Shown: positions 16,705-25,871, numbered from the stretch's first letter. The stretch: 64,000 nucleotides of DNA from CAIXSC01 sp046349935 (GCA_046349935.1 JAXMBK010000005.1:310001-374000); one strand, 5' to 3'. Notes: generated from the letters alone by a model not told the origin. Translations and numbers: made by a program.

Positions 16705-18279
16705 ATGACGTCTTCTTCCTCGCCTCCCGTTGCGAACACGCGCGGAGGCGGTCTTCCTCGTTGGATTCGCCAAGGCGCGCCTTGGTTGGTCCTGGCGGCG
16801 GTCGTCGGCGTCGGCGGGTATGCGACTTGGCAAGCATTTCGCGGGAAAGACGATGCGAACGCCGGGGTTGCGAAGGATGTCGCCGCCGCTGCGGACGACG
16901 GACCTGCAAGCGAAGTGCGATTGACGGACGAGAAGGTCGAGTTCGCCGGGATCCATGTGACGGAAGCGAGTCGGCGCGTCATCCGCGAATCGCGAGCCGT
17001 GCCGGGCAAGTTGGCGTACGACGGCGGCAAGCACCTGGACGTGACGGCGCCGCTGGATTGCGTCGTGATTGAAGTGTTGGTCGAACCTGGCCAAAAGGTC
17101 GCAGCGGGAGACAAGATCGTGCGGTTGTCGAGCGCGGAGATTGGCCGGGCGCGCGACGAGGTGCTGCAGCGCACGGCCGACTGGATGCTCGCCAAACGCG
17201 AACATGTCTGGGCGGAGGAGATCAGCGACAATGTCGAAAAACTGCTCGCCACGCTCGCCAAACGCCCGCCGCTCGAGGAAATCGAACGCGATCTGGATAC
17301 TCGAGCGCTCGGCGCCTATCGCGAACGACTCGTCGCCGCGTACAGCAAGCTTCAATTCGCCGAGCGGGTTTCGACGAGTTCCGCGGAATTAGAGCAGAAG
17401 GGCGTCGTCAGCCAGCGTTTGCTGGAGGAGCGAAAGAGCAATCGCGAGGTGGCCTCGGCGACGTTTAAGGGCGCGTGCGAGAGTGCTCGGTTCGAGGCGC
17501 AGCGCGACCATTCCAAGGCGCACGCCGCCGAACTGCAGGCGCATCGGCTATTGGCGATCGCCCAAAATCAACTCGCTACGCTCCTGGGACCGCAAGGCTC
17601 GATCGACGAAGCGGCTCAGGTCGAAGGCCGAGCGGCCAAGAGCGGAGAGGGGGAAGGAGAGCAGCCGCCTGAGGACGCCGACCTGTCGAAGCTCAGCGAA
17701 TTCGTCGTGCGCGCGCCGTTTGCGGGGCGAATCGAACGGCGCGGCGTCGTGGTCTCAGCGCGAGTGCCGCAGGGCAAGTCGCTGGTGACGTTGGCCGACA
17801 CCTCGCGACTGTGGGTGGAAGCGGAGATTCACGAGCGAGATTGGAAGGCGCTGGAGCATTCGTCCGAAGGAGAGATCGCGATCCGCGTCCCGGCGCTCGG
17901 CGACGTCGTTTACGGCACCAAACTGTTGTTCGTCGGCGGCGAGGTGTCGCAGGAAAGTCGTTCGGTCCCCCTCGTGACCGAAGTTTCGAACCAAGAAGGA
18001 AAGCTAAAACCGGGCATGTTCGTCTGGGTCGACGTGCCGTTGGGCGCGTCGCATGAGGCCTGCGTGGCGCCGGCGGGCGCGATCATGCGTCACGAAGGCA
18101 CGCCGTTCGTGTTTGTGCCGCTGGGGGAGAATCGATACCGCCGAGTGGATGTGAAACTGGGATTGGAGTCGGGCGGATGGATCGAGATTTTAAGCGGCTT
18201 GGAGGCAGGACAACCGGTCGTCGATCAAGGGACCTTCTATTTGAAGTCCGAATTGTTGCTCGACAAGGAAGCGGAGTAG
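16705..18279 (+). CDS. efflux RND transporter periplasmic adaptor (CusB/CzcB type)
   Basis: 524-residue membrane-fusion protein connecting an RND pump to an outer-membrane channel. One N-terminal membrane anchor (PWLVLAAVVGVGGYATW, about 30-47). The lipoyl/barrel-sandwich half (VTAPLDCVVIEVLVEPGQKV) is followed by a long alpha hairpin (about 140-300), the second sandwich half (FVVRAPFAGRIERRGVV) and a beta-barrel domain (LVTLADTSRLWVEAEIHERDW). The hairpin contains acidic and Gln/Glu-rich segments. It ends 6 bases before the pump gene, so both are one operon. No outer-membrane factor gene is present. Metal specificity is suggested only by the HME-type pump downstream. Confidence 0.9.
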   Translation: MTSSSSPPVANTRGGGLPRWIRQGAPWLVLAAVVGVGGYATWQAFRGKDDANAGVAKDVAAAADDGPASEVRLTDEKVEFAGIHVTEASRRVIRESRAVPGKLAYDGGKHLDVTAPLDCVVIEVLVEPGQKVAAGDKIVRLSSAEIGRARDEVLQRTADWMLAKREHVWAEEISDNVEKLLATLAKRPPLEEIERDLDTRALGAYRERLVAAYSKLQFAERVSTSSAELEQKGVVSQRLLEERKSNREVASATFKGACESARFEAQRDHSKAHAAELQAHRLLAIAQNQLATLLGPQGSIDEAAQVEGRAAKSGEGEGEQPPEDADLSKLSEFVVRAPFAGRIERRGVVVSARVPQGKSLVTLADTSRLWVEAEIHERDWKALEHSSEGEIAIRVPALGDVVYGTKLLFVGGEVSQESRSVPLVTEVSNQEGKLKPGMFVWVDVPLGASHEACVAPAGAIMRHEGTPFVFVPLGENRYRRVDVKLGLESGGWIEILSGLEAGQPVVDQGTFYLKSELLLDKEAE

Positions 18280-18285
18280 CGATTC

Positions 18286-21200
18286 ATGCTTACGGCACTC
18301 ATTGATTTTTCGCTGCACAATCGATTCCTCGTCATCTCGCTGGTGGCGTTGATGGCGATCGGCGGCATCTATAGCGCCTTGTCGATTCCCATCGACGCGG
18401 TACCGGACATGACCAACGTCCAGGTGCAGGTCGTCAGCGAGGCGCCCGGACTGCCGCCTTTGCAGGTGGAGCAGTTCGTGACGAATCGCGTCGAGGCGGA
18501 GATGAACGGTCTCCCGCGACGACAAGAGATTCGCAGCGTCACGAAGTTCGGCCTGTCGTTGGTGACGATTGTGTTCGAGGAAGGGACCGACATCATGCGG
18601 GCCCGGCAGCTGGTGGGCGAGAAGTTGGCCGAGGTGCGCGAACAGGTCGCCGAGCATGGCTCGCCGCAACTGGGCGTCCTCTCCACGGCGCTCGGCGAAG
18701 TGTTGCAATTCGAAGTCCGCAGCGAAGTGCATTCGCCGATGGAGTTGCGCACGTTGTTGGATTGGGAGATTGCGCCGCGGCTCAGGCAGGTCGAAGGCGT
18801 GACCGAGGTGAATTCGCACGGCGGCTTTTACAAGTCGTTCGAGGTGCAGGTTGATCCCAACCGACTGACGGGCGAGCGCGTGGGGTTGGACGAAGTGATT
18901 GCGGCGCTGTCCAGCAACAACATGATCGCCGGGGGCGGTTACATCGTGCACGAAGGCGAACAGCGCTTCATACGCGGCGAGGCGCTGCTGAAGAGCGCTG
19001 CGGATATCGAAAACGTCGTTGTTCGAGCGACTCGCGATGATGCACCGATCTTGGTGAAGGACGTCGCCACCGTACAGATCGCGCCGCTCACGCGACAAGG
19101 CGCGGCCACTCGCGGCGGTCGCGGCGAAGTCGTCACCGGCATGGTCATGATGACGCTCGGAGAAAACTCGCGCGTCGTCGTGCATCGAGCGAAAGAACGG
19201 TTGGAACAGATTCGGCAATCGACGGTGCTGCCGCCGGGCGTCGAGATCGAGATTCTTTACGATCGTGCGGAACTGATCGAGCGCACATTACATACGGTCA
19301 TCAAGAACCTCATCGAAGGCGGCGTGCTGGTGATCGTCGTGCTGCTGATGTTGTTGGGCAGCGTACGCGCGGGCCTGGTCGTCGCGCTGGCCATTCCCCT
19401 GTCGATGTTGTTCGCCACCAACATCATGCTCGCGACCGGGATCTCCGCGAGCTTAATGAGTCTGGGGGCGATCGACTTCGGGCTCATCGTCGATAGTTCG
19501 GTAATCATGATCGAGAACTGCATCCGGCGCATCGCCCATCATTCGAAGGGGTTGACGCATATGCAGGTGATTCGCGATGCGGCGATCGAAGTGCGCAAGC
19601 CGACCATGTTCGGCGAGCTGATCATTGCGGTCGTCTACTTGCCGATCCTCACGTTGCAAGGGACTGAAGGCAAACTGTTTCGGCCGATGGCGTTGACGGT
19701 GTTGTTCGCCCTCATGGGATCGCTCGTCCTCTCGCTCACGCTCATGCCGGTGCTCGCGTATCTGGGGTTGCCGAAGAAGATGGAGGAGAAGGAGGTTTGG
19801 TTGTTGCGCTTGGTGAAGTGGATCTATCGGCCGTGCGTCGATTTCGTGGTCGACCGACCTGTTCCCACCGCCGCCGCCGCCGCGCTCGTCGTGGTCTTCA
19901 GCATTCCTGTAGCGATGCATTTGGGCGCCGAATTCATGCCGCGACTGGACGAAGGAGACATCCTGGTCGAGATGCAGCGGTTGCCGAGCGCCACGTTGGA
20001 AGACTCCATCACCATGTCGACGCGCGTGGAGAATTTGCTGCAAGAGTTTCCGGAAGTGCGGACCGTCTTTTGCAAGACGGGGCGACCAGAGATCGCCAAC
20101 GACGTGATGGGGGTTCAGCAGACCGACGTGTGGGTGATGTTGCGGCCGGTCGGCGAGTGGCCGAACCCCAAGAAATCGCGCAACGAACTGGTCGGCGAAA
20201 TGGAGCAGGTGCTGAACACGAAGATACCCGGCGCGTCGTTCGGTTTCACGCAGCCGATCGAAATGCGCGTCGATGAACTGGTGGCGGGCGTCAAGGCGGA
20301 TGTCGCCGTGTTGATTTACGGCGACGACCTCACGACCCTCGGCCAACTTGGCAAAGACATTGAACGGCATCTGAAGCAGATTCCCGGTGCGGGAGACGTG
20401 AAAGCCGACTATCAAGCCAACTCGCCGACCCTCACGGTGCTGGCGCGACCCGCGCAGTTGGCCCGCTACGGCATCTCGGCGAAAGATCTCCTGGAGACGG
20501 TTGCTGCGGCCGGCGGCATCGAGGTGGGCGGCGTCTTCGAAGGACGCGCACGATTTCCCATCATGGTCCGGTTTCCCACCGAATGGCGGCAAGATCCGGA
20601 ACGCATTCGTCAGCTGCCGGTGCGTACGCCGCAAGGCGCGCTCTTGCCGCTCGGCGAATTGGCCGACGTGCTGTTGGAAGAGACGCCGCCGAGCATCGAG
20701 CATGAGGCGAATCGGCGGCGAACGTTTGTGCAGTGCAATGTGCGCGGTCGGGACGTGGCCAGTTTTGTGACCGAAGCGCGGGCGTTGATCAATCGCGATG
20801 TGAAACTGCCGACGGGGTATGAGATCGCTTGGGGCGGCGACTTTGAAAACCTCCAGTCCGCCAGCTTGCGACTGATGATCATTACCCCCGTCGTGCTGCT
20901 CGTCATTTGGCTGTTGCTGTACACGAGTCTGCGTTCTGTGCGCCTGGCGGCGCTCATCTTTCTCGCCGTTCCCATCGCCGCCTCCGGGGGCATTTTTGCG
21001 CTGTATCTGCGCGAGATGCCGTTCAGCATCTCCGCGGGCGTCGGCTTCATCGCGTTGTTCGGCGTCGCGGTGCTCAACGGTTTGGTGTGGGTGAGCGGCG
21101 CGGAACATCTGCGGGAAGAGGGAGTCGATCTGAAGGCGGCCGCTCATGAGACGGCGCTGGTGCGCATTCGACCCGTGCTGATGACGGCGATGGTCGCCAG

Positions 21201-21381
21201 CCTCGGCTTTCTCCCCATGGCCATCTCGACGACCGCCGGCGCCGAGATCCAGCGGCCATTGGCGTCGGTCGTCATCGGCGGACTCGTCACCTCGACGCTG
21301 CTCACCGCGCTCGTCGTTCCCGCCATCTACCCCTGGTTCGCTCCGAAGGTGAAGCTGGAGGAGGCGACGGAAGGGGAGTGA
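18286..21381 (+). CDS. HME-type RND efflux pump, inner-membrane subunit (CusA/CzcA family)
   Basis: 1031 residues, the right length for a heavy-metal-efflux RND pump, a proton antiporter expected to have 12 transmembrane helices and two large periplasmic domains. Family signatures: start MLTALIDFSLHNRFLVI, the TM4 motif GAIDFGLIVDSSVIMIEN with the proton-relay Asp, and FMPRLDEGDILVEMQRLPS in the second periplasmic loop. The C-terminal half repeats the fold (GVGFIALFGVAVLNGLVWV). It follows the adaptor by 6 bases. The ion exported (Cu, Ag, Zn, Co or Ni) cannot be read from the sequence. Confidence 0.93.
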   Translation: MLTALIDFSLHNRFLVISLVALMAIGGIYSALSIPIDAVPDMTNVQVQVVSEAPGLPPLQVEQFVTNRVEAEMNGLPRRQEIRSVTKFGLSLVTIVFEEGTDIMRARQLVGEKLAEVREQVAEHGSPQLGVLSTALGEVLQFEVRSEVHSPMELRTLLDWEIAPRLRQVEGVTEVNSHGGFYKSFEVQVDPNRLTGERVGLDEVIAALSSNNMIAGGGYIVHEGEQRFIRGEALLKSAADIENVVVRATRDDAPILVKDVATVQIAPLTRQGAATRGGRGEVVTGMVMMTLGENSRVVVHRAKERLEQIRQSTVLPPGVEIEILYDRAELIERTLHTVIKNLIEGGVLVIVVLLMLLGSVRAGLVVALAIPLSMLFATNIMLATGISASLMSLGAIDFGLIVDSSVIMIENCIRRIAHHSKGLTHMQVIRDAAIEVRKPTMFGELIIAVVYLPILTLQGTEGKLFRPMALTVLFALMGSLVLSLTLMPVLAYLGLPKKMEEKEVWLLRLVKWIYRPCVDFVVDRPVPTAAAAALVVVFSIPVAMHLGAEFMPRLDEGDILVEMQRLPSATLEDSITMSTRVENLLQEFPEVRTVFCKTGRPEIANDVMGVQQTDVWVMLRPVGEWPNPKKSRNELVGEMEQVLNTKIPGASFGFTQPIEMRVDELVAGVKADVAVLIYGDDLTTLGQLGKDIERHLKQIPGAGDVKADYQANSPTLTVLARPAQLARYGISAKDLLETVAAAGGIEVGGVFEGRARFPIMVRFPTEWRQDPERIRQLPVRTPQGALLPLGELADVLLEETPPSIEHEANRRRTFVQCNVRGRDVASFVTEARALINRDVKLPTGYEIAWGGDFENLQSASLRLMIITPVVLLVIWLLLYTSLRSVRLAALIFLAVPIAASGGIFALYLREMPFSISAGVGFIALFGVAVLNGLVWVSGAEHLREEGVDLKAAAHETALVRIRPVLMTAMVASLGFLPMAISTTAGAEIQRPLASVVIGGLVTSTLLTALVVPAIYPWFAPKVKLEEATEGE

Positions 21382-21392
21382 TCGCGAGTTTG

Positions 21393-21408
21393 CGTCAGCG
21401 GGCTGACG
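21393..21408. repeat. small hairpin after the RND operon
   Basis: CGTCAGC and GCTGACG form a perfect 7-bp stem with a 2-base loop, 12 bases after the pump stop codon. No T-tract follows, so it is a weak terminator candidate at most. It may be another dispersed palindrome. Confidence 0.45.
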
Positions 21409-21532
21409 GCTGCGGCCTCGTTGCGAATTGTCCCCCCTTGTCCAATTGTCTCCCTACGGCCCGACCGGGTAGAGTCGGGGATCTTTGATGCGGCGCGACG
21501 GCAGCGTCGTGAAGGAAAGCACGGAGGGGCAG

Positions 21533-21820
21533 ATGCGCAATTTTGTATTCGGTTTCTTCACCGGGGCGGCGACGTTGTACGGCTCAATGAGCTTCCACGT
21601 CGTACGGGCCGACGACGGTTATCACCTGATCGCGAAGACGGGTCTGACGTTCCGCGATACTTACGTCGACATTCGCGAGTTCGGGTTCGCGGAATGGAAA
21701 GATCACGTCGGGTTGGCCGAGGCGATGCATAAATCCCAAAAGACGGATTTGATGCAGGGGGCGACCCAGAAGGCGATTCGCGGCACGCTCGACGGGCTGT
21801 TTCAAGGCAACGAACAATAG
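21533..21820 (+). CDS. small conserved planctomycete-type protein with N-terminal anchor
   Basis: 95 residues. A strong ribosome-binding site (GGAGGGG) precedes the ATG at 21533; an upstream in-frame start adds a basic stretch without support. Residues 3-24 are hydrophobic (signal anchor or signal peptide). The remainder (FHVVRADDGYHLIAKTGL, then FRDTYVDIREF) resembles a small protein type I recall as widespread in planctomycetes, of unknown function. It lies 28 bases before the DHDPS-family gene on the same strand. Confidence 0.7.
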   Translation: MRNFVFGFFTGAATLYGSMSFHVVRADDGYHLIAKTGLTFRDTYVDIREFGFAEWKDHVGLAEAMHKSQKTDLMQGATQKAIRGTLDGLFQGNEQ

Positions 21821-21848
21821 CTTAGCCGCCAGAGAATGGGCATCGATC

Positions 21849-22763
21849 ATGAGCCGTACCATCGCGGGCGTTCTGCCGATCGCGCATACGCCGTTTCTTG
21901 ACAATGACGACATTGATTACGCGAGTCTGGAACGGCAGATCGATTGGGCCTACGAGCAAGGGGCCCAGGGCTACTGTTCGGGAATGGTCTCCGAGCTGTT
22001 GCGGCTGACGGCCGCCGAACGGTTGGAGCTGACGCGGAAGCTGGCCGAGCTGAACCGCGGGCGGGGCGCGGTGGTCGCGGGAGTCGGCGCCGAGAGCACG
22101 CGGCAGGCGCTGGTCTACGCGCGCGAGGCCGAAGCGGCCGGCTGCGATGCGCTGATGGCCATCCCGCCAATCTCCAGTGCATTGCCCGACGATCAATTGT
22201 TGGCGTACTACGTTGCGCTCGCCGAACAAATCTCGCTGCCGCTCATCGTGCAGGACGCCTCCGGCTATGTCGGACAAGCCATCCCGATGCACGTGCATGC
22301 CGAGTTGATCGCACGCTTCGGGCCCGAGAAGATCTTGTTCAAGCCGGAAGCTTCGCCGATCGGGCCCAACCTCAGCAAGCTGCGCGACGCCACTGGCGGA
22401 CAGGCTCGCATTTTCGAAGGTTCCGGCGGCATCTTGCTAATCGATAGTCATCGTCGCGGAATCGCGGGAACCATGCCCGGCATGGAATTCCTGGATGGAA
22501 TCGTTGCGCTATGGCGGGCGCTGGAACGCGGCGACGACGACGCGGCGTACCGGATCTACTATCCGATCTGCGCGCTGGTCGCGTTGCAGTTGCAGGCCGG
22601 GCTGGATGGCTTTCTCGCCATCGAAAAGTACCTGCTTCACCGCCGCGGGCTCTTTGCGACCGACCGCCGTCGTCGCCCATACGCCTGGTCGCTCGACCCC
22701 GAAACGACGGCGGAAGTCGATCGCTTGTTTGCTCGATTGCAGCGGGAGTTGGGACGGGGTTAG
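21849..22763 (+). CDS. dihydrodipicolinate synthase/N-acetylneuraminate lyase family protein
   Basis: 304-residue TIM-barrel aldolase of the DHDPS/NAL superfamily, which forms a Schiff base between a lysine and pyruvate or a related keto acid. The Schiff-base lysine is K165 in ILFKPEASPIGP. The loop that holds YNxP in DapA-type enzymes here reads VQDASGYVGQ, so this is unlikely to be DapA and more likely acts on a sugar-derived keto acid. An MFS transporter gene follows about 220 bases downstream, which suits uptake and breakdown of a small carboxylate or sugar acid. The substrate is unknown. Confidence 0.85.
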   Translation: MSRTIAGVLPIAHTPFLDNDDIDYASLERQIDWAYEQGAQGYCSGMVSELLRLTAAERLELTRKLAELNRGRGAVVAGVGAESTRQALVYAREAEAAGCDALMAIPPISSALPDDQLLAYYVALAEQISLPLIVQDASGYVGQAIPMHVHAELIARFGPEKILFKPEASPIGPNLSKLRDATGGQARIFEGSGGILLIDSHRRGIAGTMPGMEFLDGIVALWRALERGDDDAAYRIYYPICALVALQLQAGLDGFLAIEKYLLHRRGLFATDRRRRPYAWSLDPETTAEVDRLFARLQRELGRG

Positions 22764-22798
22764 GCCGGCGAGAGAGGCGGGAGGAGGCAGGGGGAGGT

Positions 22799-22847
22799 GA
22801 GAGAGGGGGAGGAGACAGGGGGAGGAGAGAGAGGGGGAGGAGACAGG
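22799..22847. repeat. purine-rich minisatellite, two 21-base copies 28 bases apart
   Basis: A GA-rich stretch from about 22770 contains two identical 21-base segments (22799-22819 and 22827-22847). Each ends in GACAGG, the start of the hairpin arm of copy C, so the tandem unit seems to have grown out of the hairpin element's edge. Confidence 0.8.
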
Positions 22848-22864
22848 CTGGAAGCCTGTCCTAC
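22842..22864 (-). repeat. GTAG-headed hairpin repeat, copy C
   Basis: On the minus strand: GTAG, GACAGGCT, TCC, AGCCTGTC. It sits between the DHDPS-family and MFS genes, both on the plus strand, and directly after the purine-rich minisatellite. Flanking bases (GGA before, CGG after on the plus strand) match copy B, so the conserved element extends slightly beyond the hairpin. Confidence 0.9.
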
Positions 22865-22985
22865 GGGGCTTGCGAGCGGCGGCGAGGATGGTTCACAATC
22901 CGGGCTGCTTGGAACCTGCCTGCTTCGCCCTGATTGGGGCGGACCTCCCTTCAGACTGACCTCTCTTTTGACTGTGAGAAACCTC

Positions 22986-24542
22986 ATGAGTGACCTGTCG
23001 TCGTCGGGGCGGATTCGCAAGCCGCTGACCGCCGTCCAGTGGTTGATCTGCACGATTGCGTCGATCGGCTTTGCGTTCGACATCTATGAATTGCTGATGC
23101 TGCCGCTGATCATTCGCCCCGCCTTATTGGAACTGGGGGGAATTCGGCCGGGGACGCCCGAGTTCAAGCACTGGTTTTCGCTGTTGTTCTATGTGCCGGC
23201 TGTGGCGGGCGGCGTCTTCGGGCTGCTGGGCGGCTATATGACCGACCGACTGGGGCGTCGTCGCGTGTTGACGTGGAGCATCCTGCTGTACGCCTTCGCG
23301 GCGTTCGCCGCCGGTTTCTCGACGAACCTCTACATGCTGCTGTTCTTCCGCTGCCTCGTCTTCATCGGGGTGTGCGTGGAATTCGTGGCGGCGGTGGCTT
23401 GGTTGGCCGAACTGTTCGATGATCCACAGCAGCGCGAAGGGGTGCTGGGATTTACGCAAGCCTTTTCCTCGATCGGCGGTTTGTTGGTCGCAGTCGCCAA
23501 CGGTGCGGCGATCGCTTGGGCCGTCAACCAGCCCGTGCCGTTGTTCGGCGGAGTCAGTCTGCCGGCGTTTCAGTTGCCGGCGGTGCAGTTGCCAGGGTTT
23601 CTGAGTTTCCTGGGGGAGATTCAGGAAACGCATGCACCTTGGCGGTACACGCTCATGTCGGGCCTCATTCCCGCCGTGCCGCTGATCTTGATCCGCCCGT
23701 TCTTGCCGGAGTCGCCTTCGTGGCAGAAGAAGCGCGAGTCGGGGACGTTGCGACGTCCGTCGATCGGCGAGCTGTTTTCGCCCGAGCTGCGGCGGACGAC
23801 GCTGGTCACGACGCTGATGTTCACCTGCAGCTTTGCGGCCGCGTTCGGCGCCATCCAGCAAATGCCGCAGATCGTCCCTGGGCTGCCCGACGTGCAAGCA
23901 CAGGTCGCAGCGGCGGTCGAGAAGGATTTTCCCGAGGCGGCTCAGGCCGGGATGAAGAAGAAGCTGGAGTCGGAAGGGAAGAATGAAAAGGAGATCGCGG
24001 CCGCGGTGGCGGGCAAGAAGCGAGCGATCACGGGGTTGATCGAACAGGCGCGGGCGTCGGAAGCCACGAAGGTGCAGGAAGTCGGCGGGTTGTTTGGTCG
24101 TGGTGCGCTGGCGGTGCTCATTCTGTACATCGCCAGTCGGCGAAATCTGTTGCGAATGTTCTTGATCCCGGGGTTGGTCGTGATGCCGCTGGTGTTCGGC
24201 TGGGCGGCCGTGACCAATTTGACGTACTTGAAGTACGGCATGTTCATTGCGGGCTTCTTGACGGTCGCGCAGTTCAGTTTCTGGGGGAACTACTTGCCGC
24301 ATGCCTATCCCGTGCACTTGCGCGGGACGGGGGAGAGCTTTGCCGCGAATATCGGCGGCCGACTGATCGGCACTTCGTTCGCGGCAGTGACGCAGTACGC
24401 GGCCGAATGGTTGCCGATCGAAGCAGGACCGGCGACGAAGGTGGCCTATGCGGCGGCGGCCGTCGCGTTCACGGTTTACCTGGTGAATTTCGCCGCCAGC
24501 TTCTTCTTGCCGGAACCGAAGCCGGATGCGATGCACGACTAG
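22986..24542 (+). CDS. MFS transporter with a large internal hydrophilic insertion
   Basis: 518-residue major facilitator superfamily carrier. The conserved loop 2-3 motif is GGYMTDRLGRRRVLTW, about residues 80-95. Most MFS proteins have about 400-450 residues. The excess is one extension around residues 182-225 with Phe/Pro/Gln-rich repeats (QLPAVQLPGF) and a Lys/Glu-rich coiled segment around 300-365 (AAVEKDFPEAAQAGMKKK). The ATG at 22986 was chosen because upstream in-frame sequence is encoded by the minisatellite and hairpin. Its role with the DHDPS-family lyase is probably uptake of an organic acid or sugar acid, by inference. Confidence 0.88.
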   Translation: MSDLSSSGRIRKPLTAVQWLICTIASIGFAFDIYELLMLPLIIRPALLELGGIRPGTPEFKHWFSLLFYVPAVAGGVFGLLGGYMTDRLGRRRVLTWSILLYAFAAFAAGFSTNLYMLLFFRCLVFIGVCVEFVAAVAWLAELFDDPQQREGVLGFTQAFSSIGGLLVAVANGAAIAWAVNQPVPLFGGVSLPAFQLPAVQLPGFLSFLGEIQETHAPWRYTLMSGLIPAVPLILIRPFLPESPSWQKKRESGTLRRPSIGELFSPELRRTTLVTTLMFTCSFAAAFGAIQQMPQIVPGLPDVQAQVAAAVEKDFPEAAQAGMKKKLESEGKNEKEIAAAVAGKKRAITGLIEQARASEATKVQEVGGLFGRGALAVLILYIASRRNLLRMFLIPGLVVMPLVFGWAAVTNLTYLKYGMFIAGFLTVAQFSFWGNYLPHAYPVHLRGTGESFAANIGGRLIGTSFAAVTQYAAEWLPIEAGPATKVAYAAAAVAFTVYLVNFAASFFLPEPKPDAMHD

Positions 24543-24576
24543 CTTGGCGGCGGGCGTTCATCGCGAAAGCCAGTCG

Positions 24577-24623
24577 ACAAAAAAACGAAGGACTTCGGAG
24601 CGGGGCTGCTCCGAAGTCCTTCG
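24577..24623 (-). terminator. rho-independent terminator of the HTH-receiver gene
   Basis: A 16-bp perfect stem (24586-24601 with 24608-24623) and 6-base loop, followed on the minus strand by seven T residues (24579-24585 read as A on the plus strand). It lies about 90 bases past the stop codon of the HTH-receiver gene and is the clearest intrinsic terminator in the window. It may also stop transcription from the convergent MFS gene. Confidence 0.9.
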
Positions 24624-24711
24624 CGTTGTATAAGTCCGCGGGAGCGGATATATGAGAACCGGCGCGGGGGTCTGCCGCGGCGGGCTATAGGCGAACTCTC
24701 ACGAAGGGAAC

Positions 24712-25284
24712 TTAGACCAGTTCTTTCTTCGCGCCGATCAAAGTGCGAAGGCGCTCGGCCAGCAGTTTGGCGTCGAACGGCTTCTTAAACGTTTCGTTGA
24801 TGCTGGAACGATCGAAGCTCATCGGGCTGCCGTCATCCGGCAACAGGGCGATGAGGATCGTTTCGGCAAAATCCGGGTTCTTCCGCAGGTTCTGGCAAAT
24901 CTGAAGCGATTCGACCTTGCCGATCGAAAAATCGCAGATGATGCAATCCGGATGGAAGCTTTCGGCTTGGATGCCGGCTTCGAATCCGCTTGCCGCAACC
25001 GCGACTTTGAACGAACGTTCCAAGGGCAATTCGCGCTTCAGGTTTTCGATGAGCACCTGGTCTTGTGCCACGATCAGCACTTTGGCCATGGCCTCATCTT
25101 CCAGGTCGCCCAACGGCATCCCGTGTTCCTTCAGGAACCGGATCAAGTATTCACGCGGAATACGGCGGTCCTGAGAACCAGGAATTCGGTAGCCCTTCAG
25201 GCGTCCCGAATCAAACCATTTGCTCACCGTTCGCGGGGCTACTTTACAGATCTTCGCGACCTGTCCAGTGGTGAAGACCTTCAT
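24712..25284 (-). CDS. HTH (MerR/excisionase-like) plus response-regulator receiver protein
   Basis: 190 residues. Residues 1-55 form a winged/helix-turn-helix of the excisionase/BldC type (FTTGQVAKICKVAPRTVSKW, then GRLKGYRIPGSQDRRIPREYL). Residues 68-188 resemble a receiver domain (AKVLIVAQDQVLIENL, DCIICDFSIG with the likely phosphoacceptor Asp, TFKKPFDAKLLAERL with the conserved Lys). The acidic pair at the start is AQD rather than DD, so phosphorylation may be altered. The domain order (DNA-binding first, receiver last) is the reverse of most response regulators. No histidine kinase is adjacent. A strong terminator follows. Confidence 0.85.
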   Translation of the reverse strand: MKVFTTGQVAKICKVAPRTVSKWFDSGRLKGYRIPGSQDRRIPREYLIRFLKEHGMPLGDLEDEAMAKVLIVAQDQVLIENLKRELPLERSFKVAVAASGFEAGIQAESFHPDCIICDFSIGKVESLQICQNLRKNPDFAETILIALLPDDGSPMSFDRSSINETFKKPFDAKLLAERLRTLIGAKKELV

Positions 25285-25871
25285 CGCAGACTCTCCGTTT
25301 ACTCACTCATTGAGTTTGCTGGGCTTGTTGCGAGGGCATCGCTTCAAGCGGACAGTCCCTATTTGTGCTCGACCGGTTGTCGGTCCATCGTTCCGGCTTT
25401 GGGTGCGGGCCGGTCGCTCACAAACTCTGGGTCGGGACTAGTTTTTCGCTTCTTTGGTCTCGGTTCAGTTCCTTCTGATCCAAGTCCTCAGGTACGTCAT
25501 CGGCACCATCCCAGGCCGGAAATTGGTAAAAATCGCTGAATCGGTGCGCGTCGGTCGCACGCATCCGACCGGCAATTCTCATCCGGCTGGAAGGAAGTAC
25601 TCGGCGTTGTACAAGGCTGGCGAGGAATTCGTGCAGGAAACGGCCGGCGGCTGGGCAGACGCCGAGCGTTCGTCGAGGGACGTGGACGTCCCTGGCAAGT
25701 TTTCCCCCTGTCAGAAGTTGACTGCCGCGGCACAGCAATCACCTTCCGAAAGATTATTTCGATTCGAAGGGGGGTAGGACTTTAGAAAGATTGACGAGCC
25801 TTGACGAACCTTCGGGTCGCGAAAGACGTAGCGGTTCGAACGATTACTGCGAAATTGACCGTCGCCAAGAC
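25285..25871. other. intergenic region between smc and the HTH-receiver gene
   Basis: 587 bases with no supported gene. It should contain the promoter of the HTH-receiver gene and any 3' signals of smc. A possible plus-strand frame (25454-25777, 107 codons) has no recognisable domain or good ribosome-binding site and is not called. A short hairpin with arms AGGGACGT/ACGTCCCT lies near 25676-25693. A small RNA cannot be excluded by eye. Confidence 0.5.

Noticed and set aside
25454..25777. 107-codon frame before the HTH-receiver gene
   Set aside because: No domain, no good ribosome-binding site and no flanking operon; treated as intergenic.
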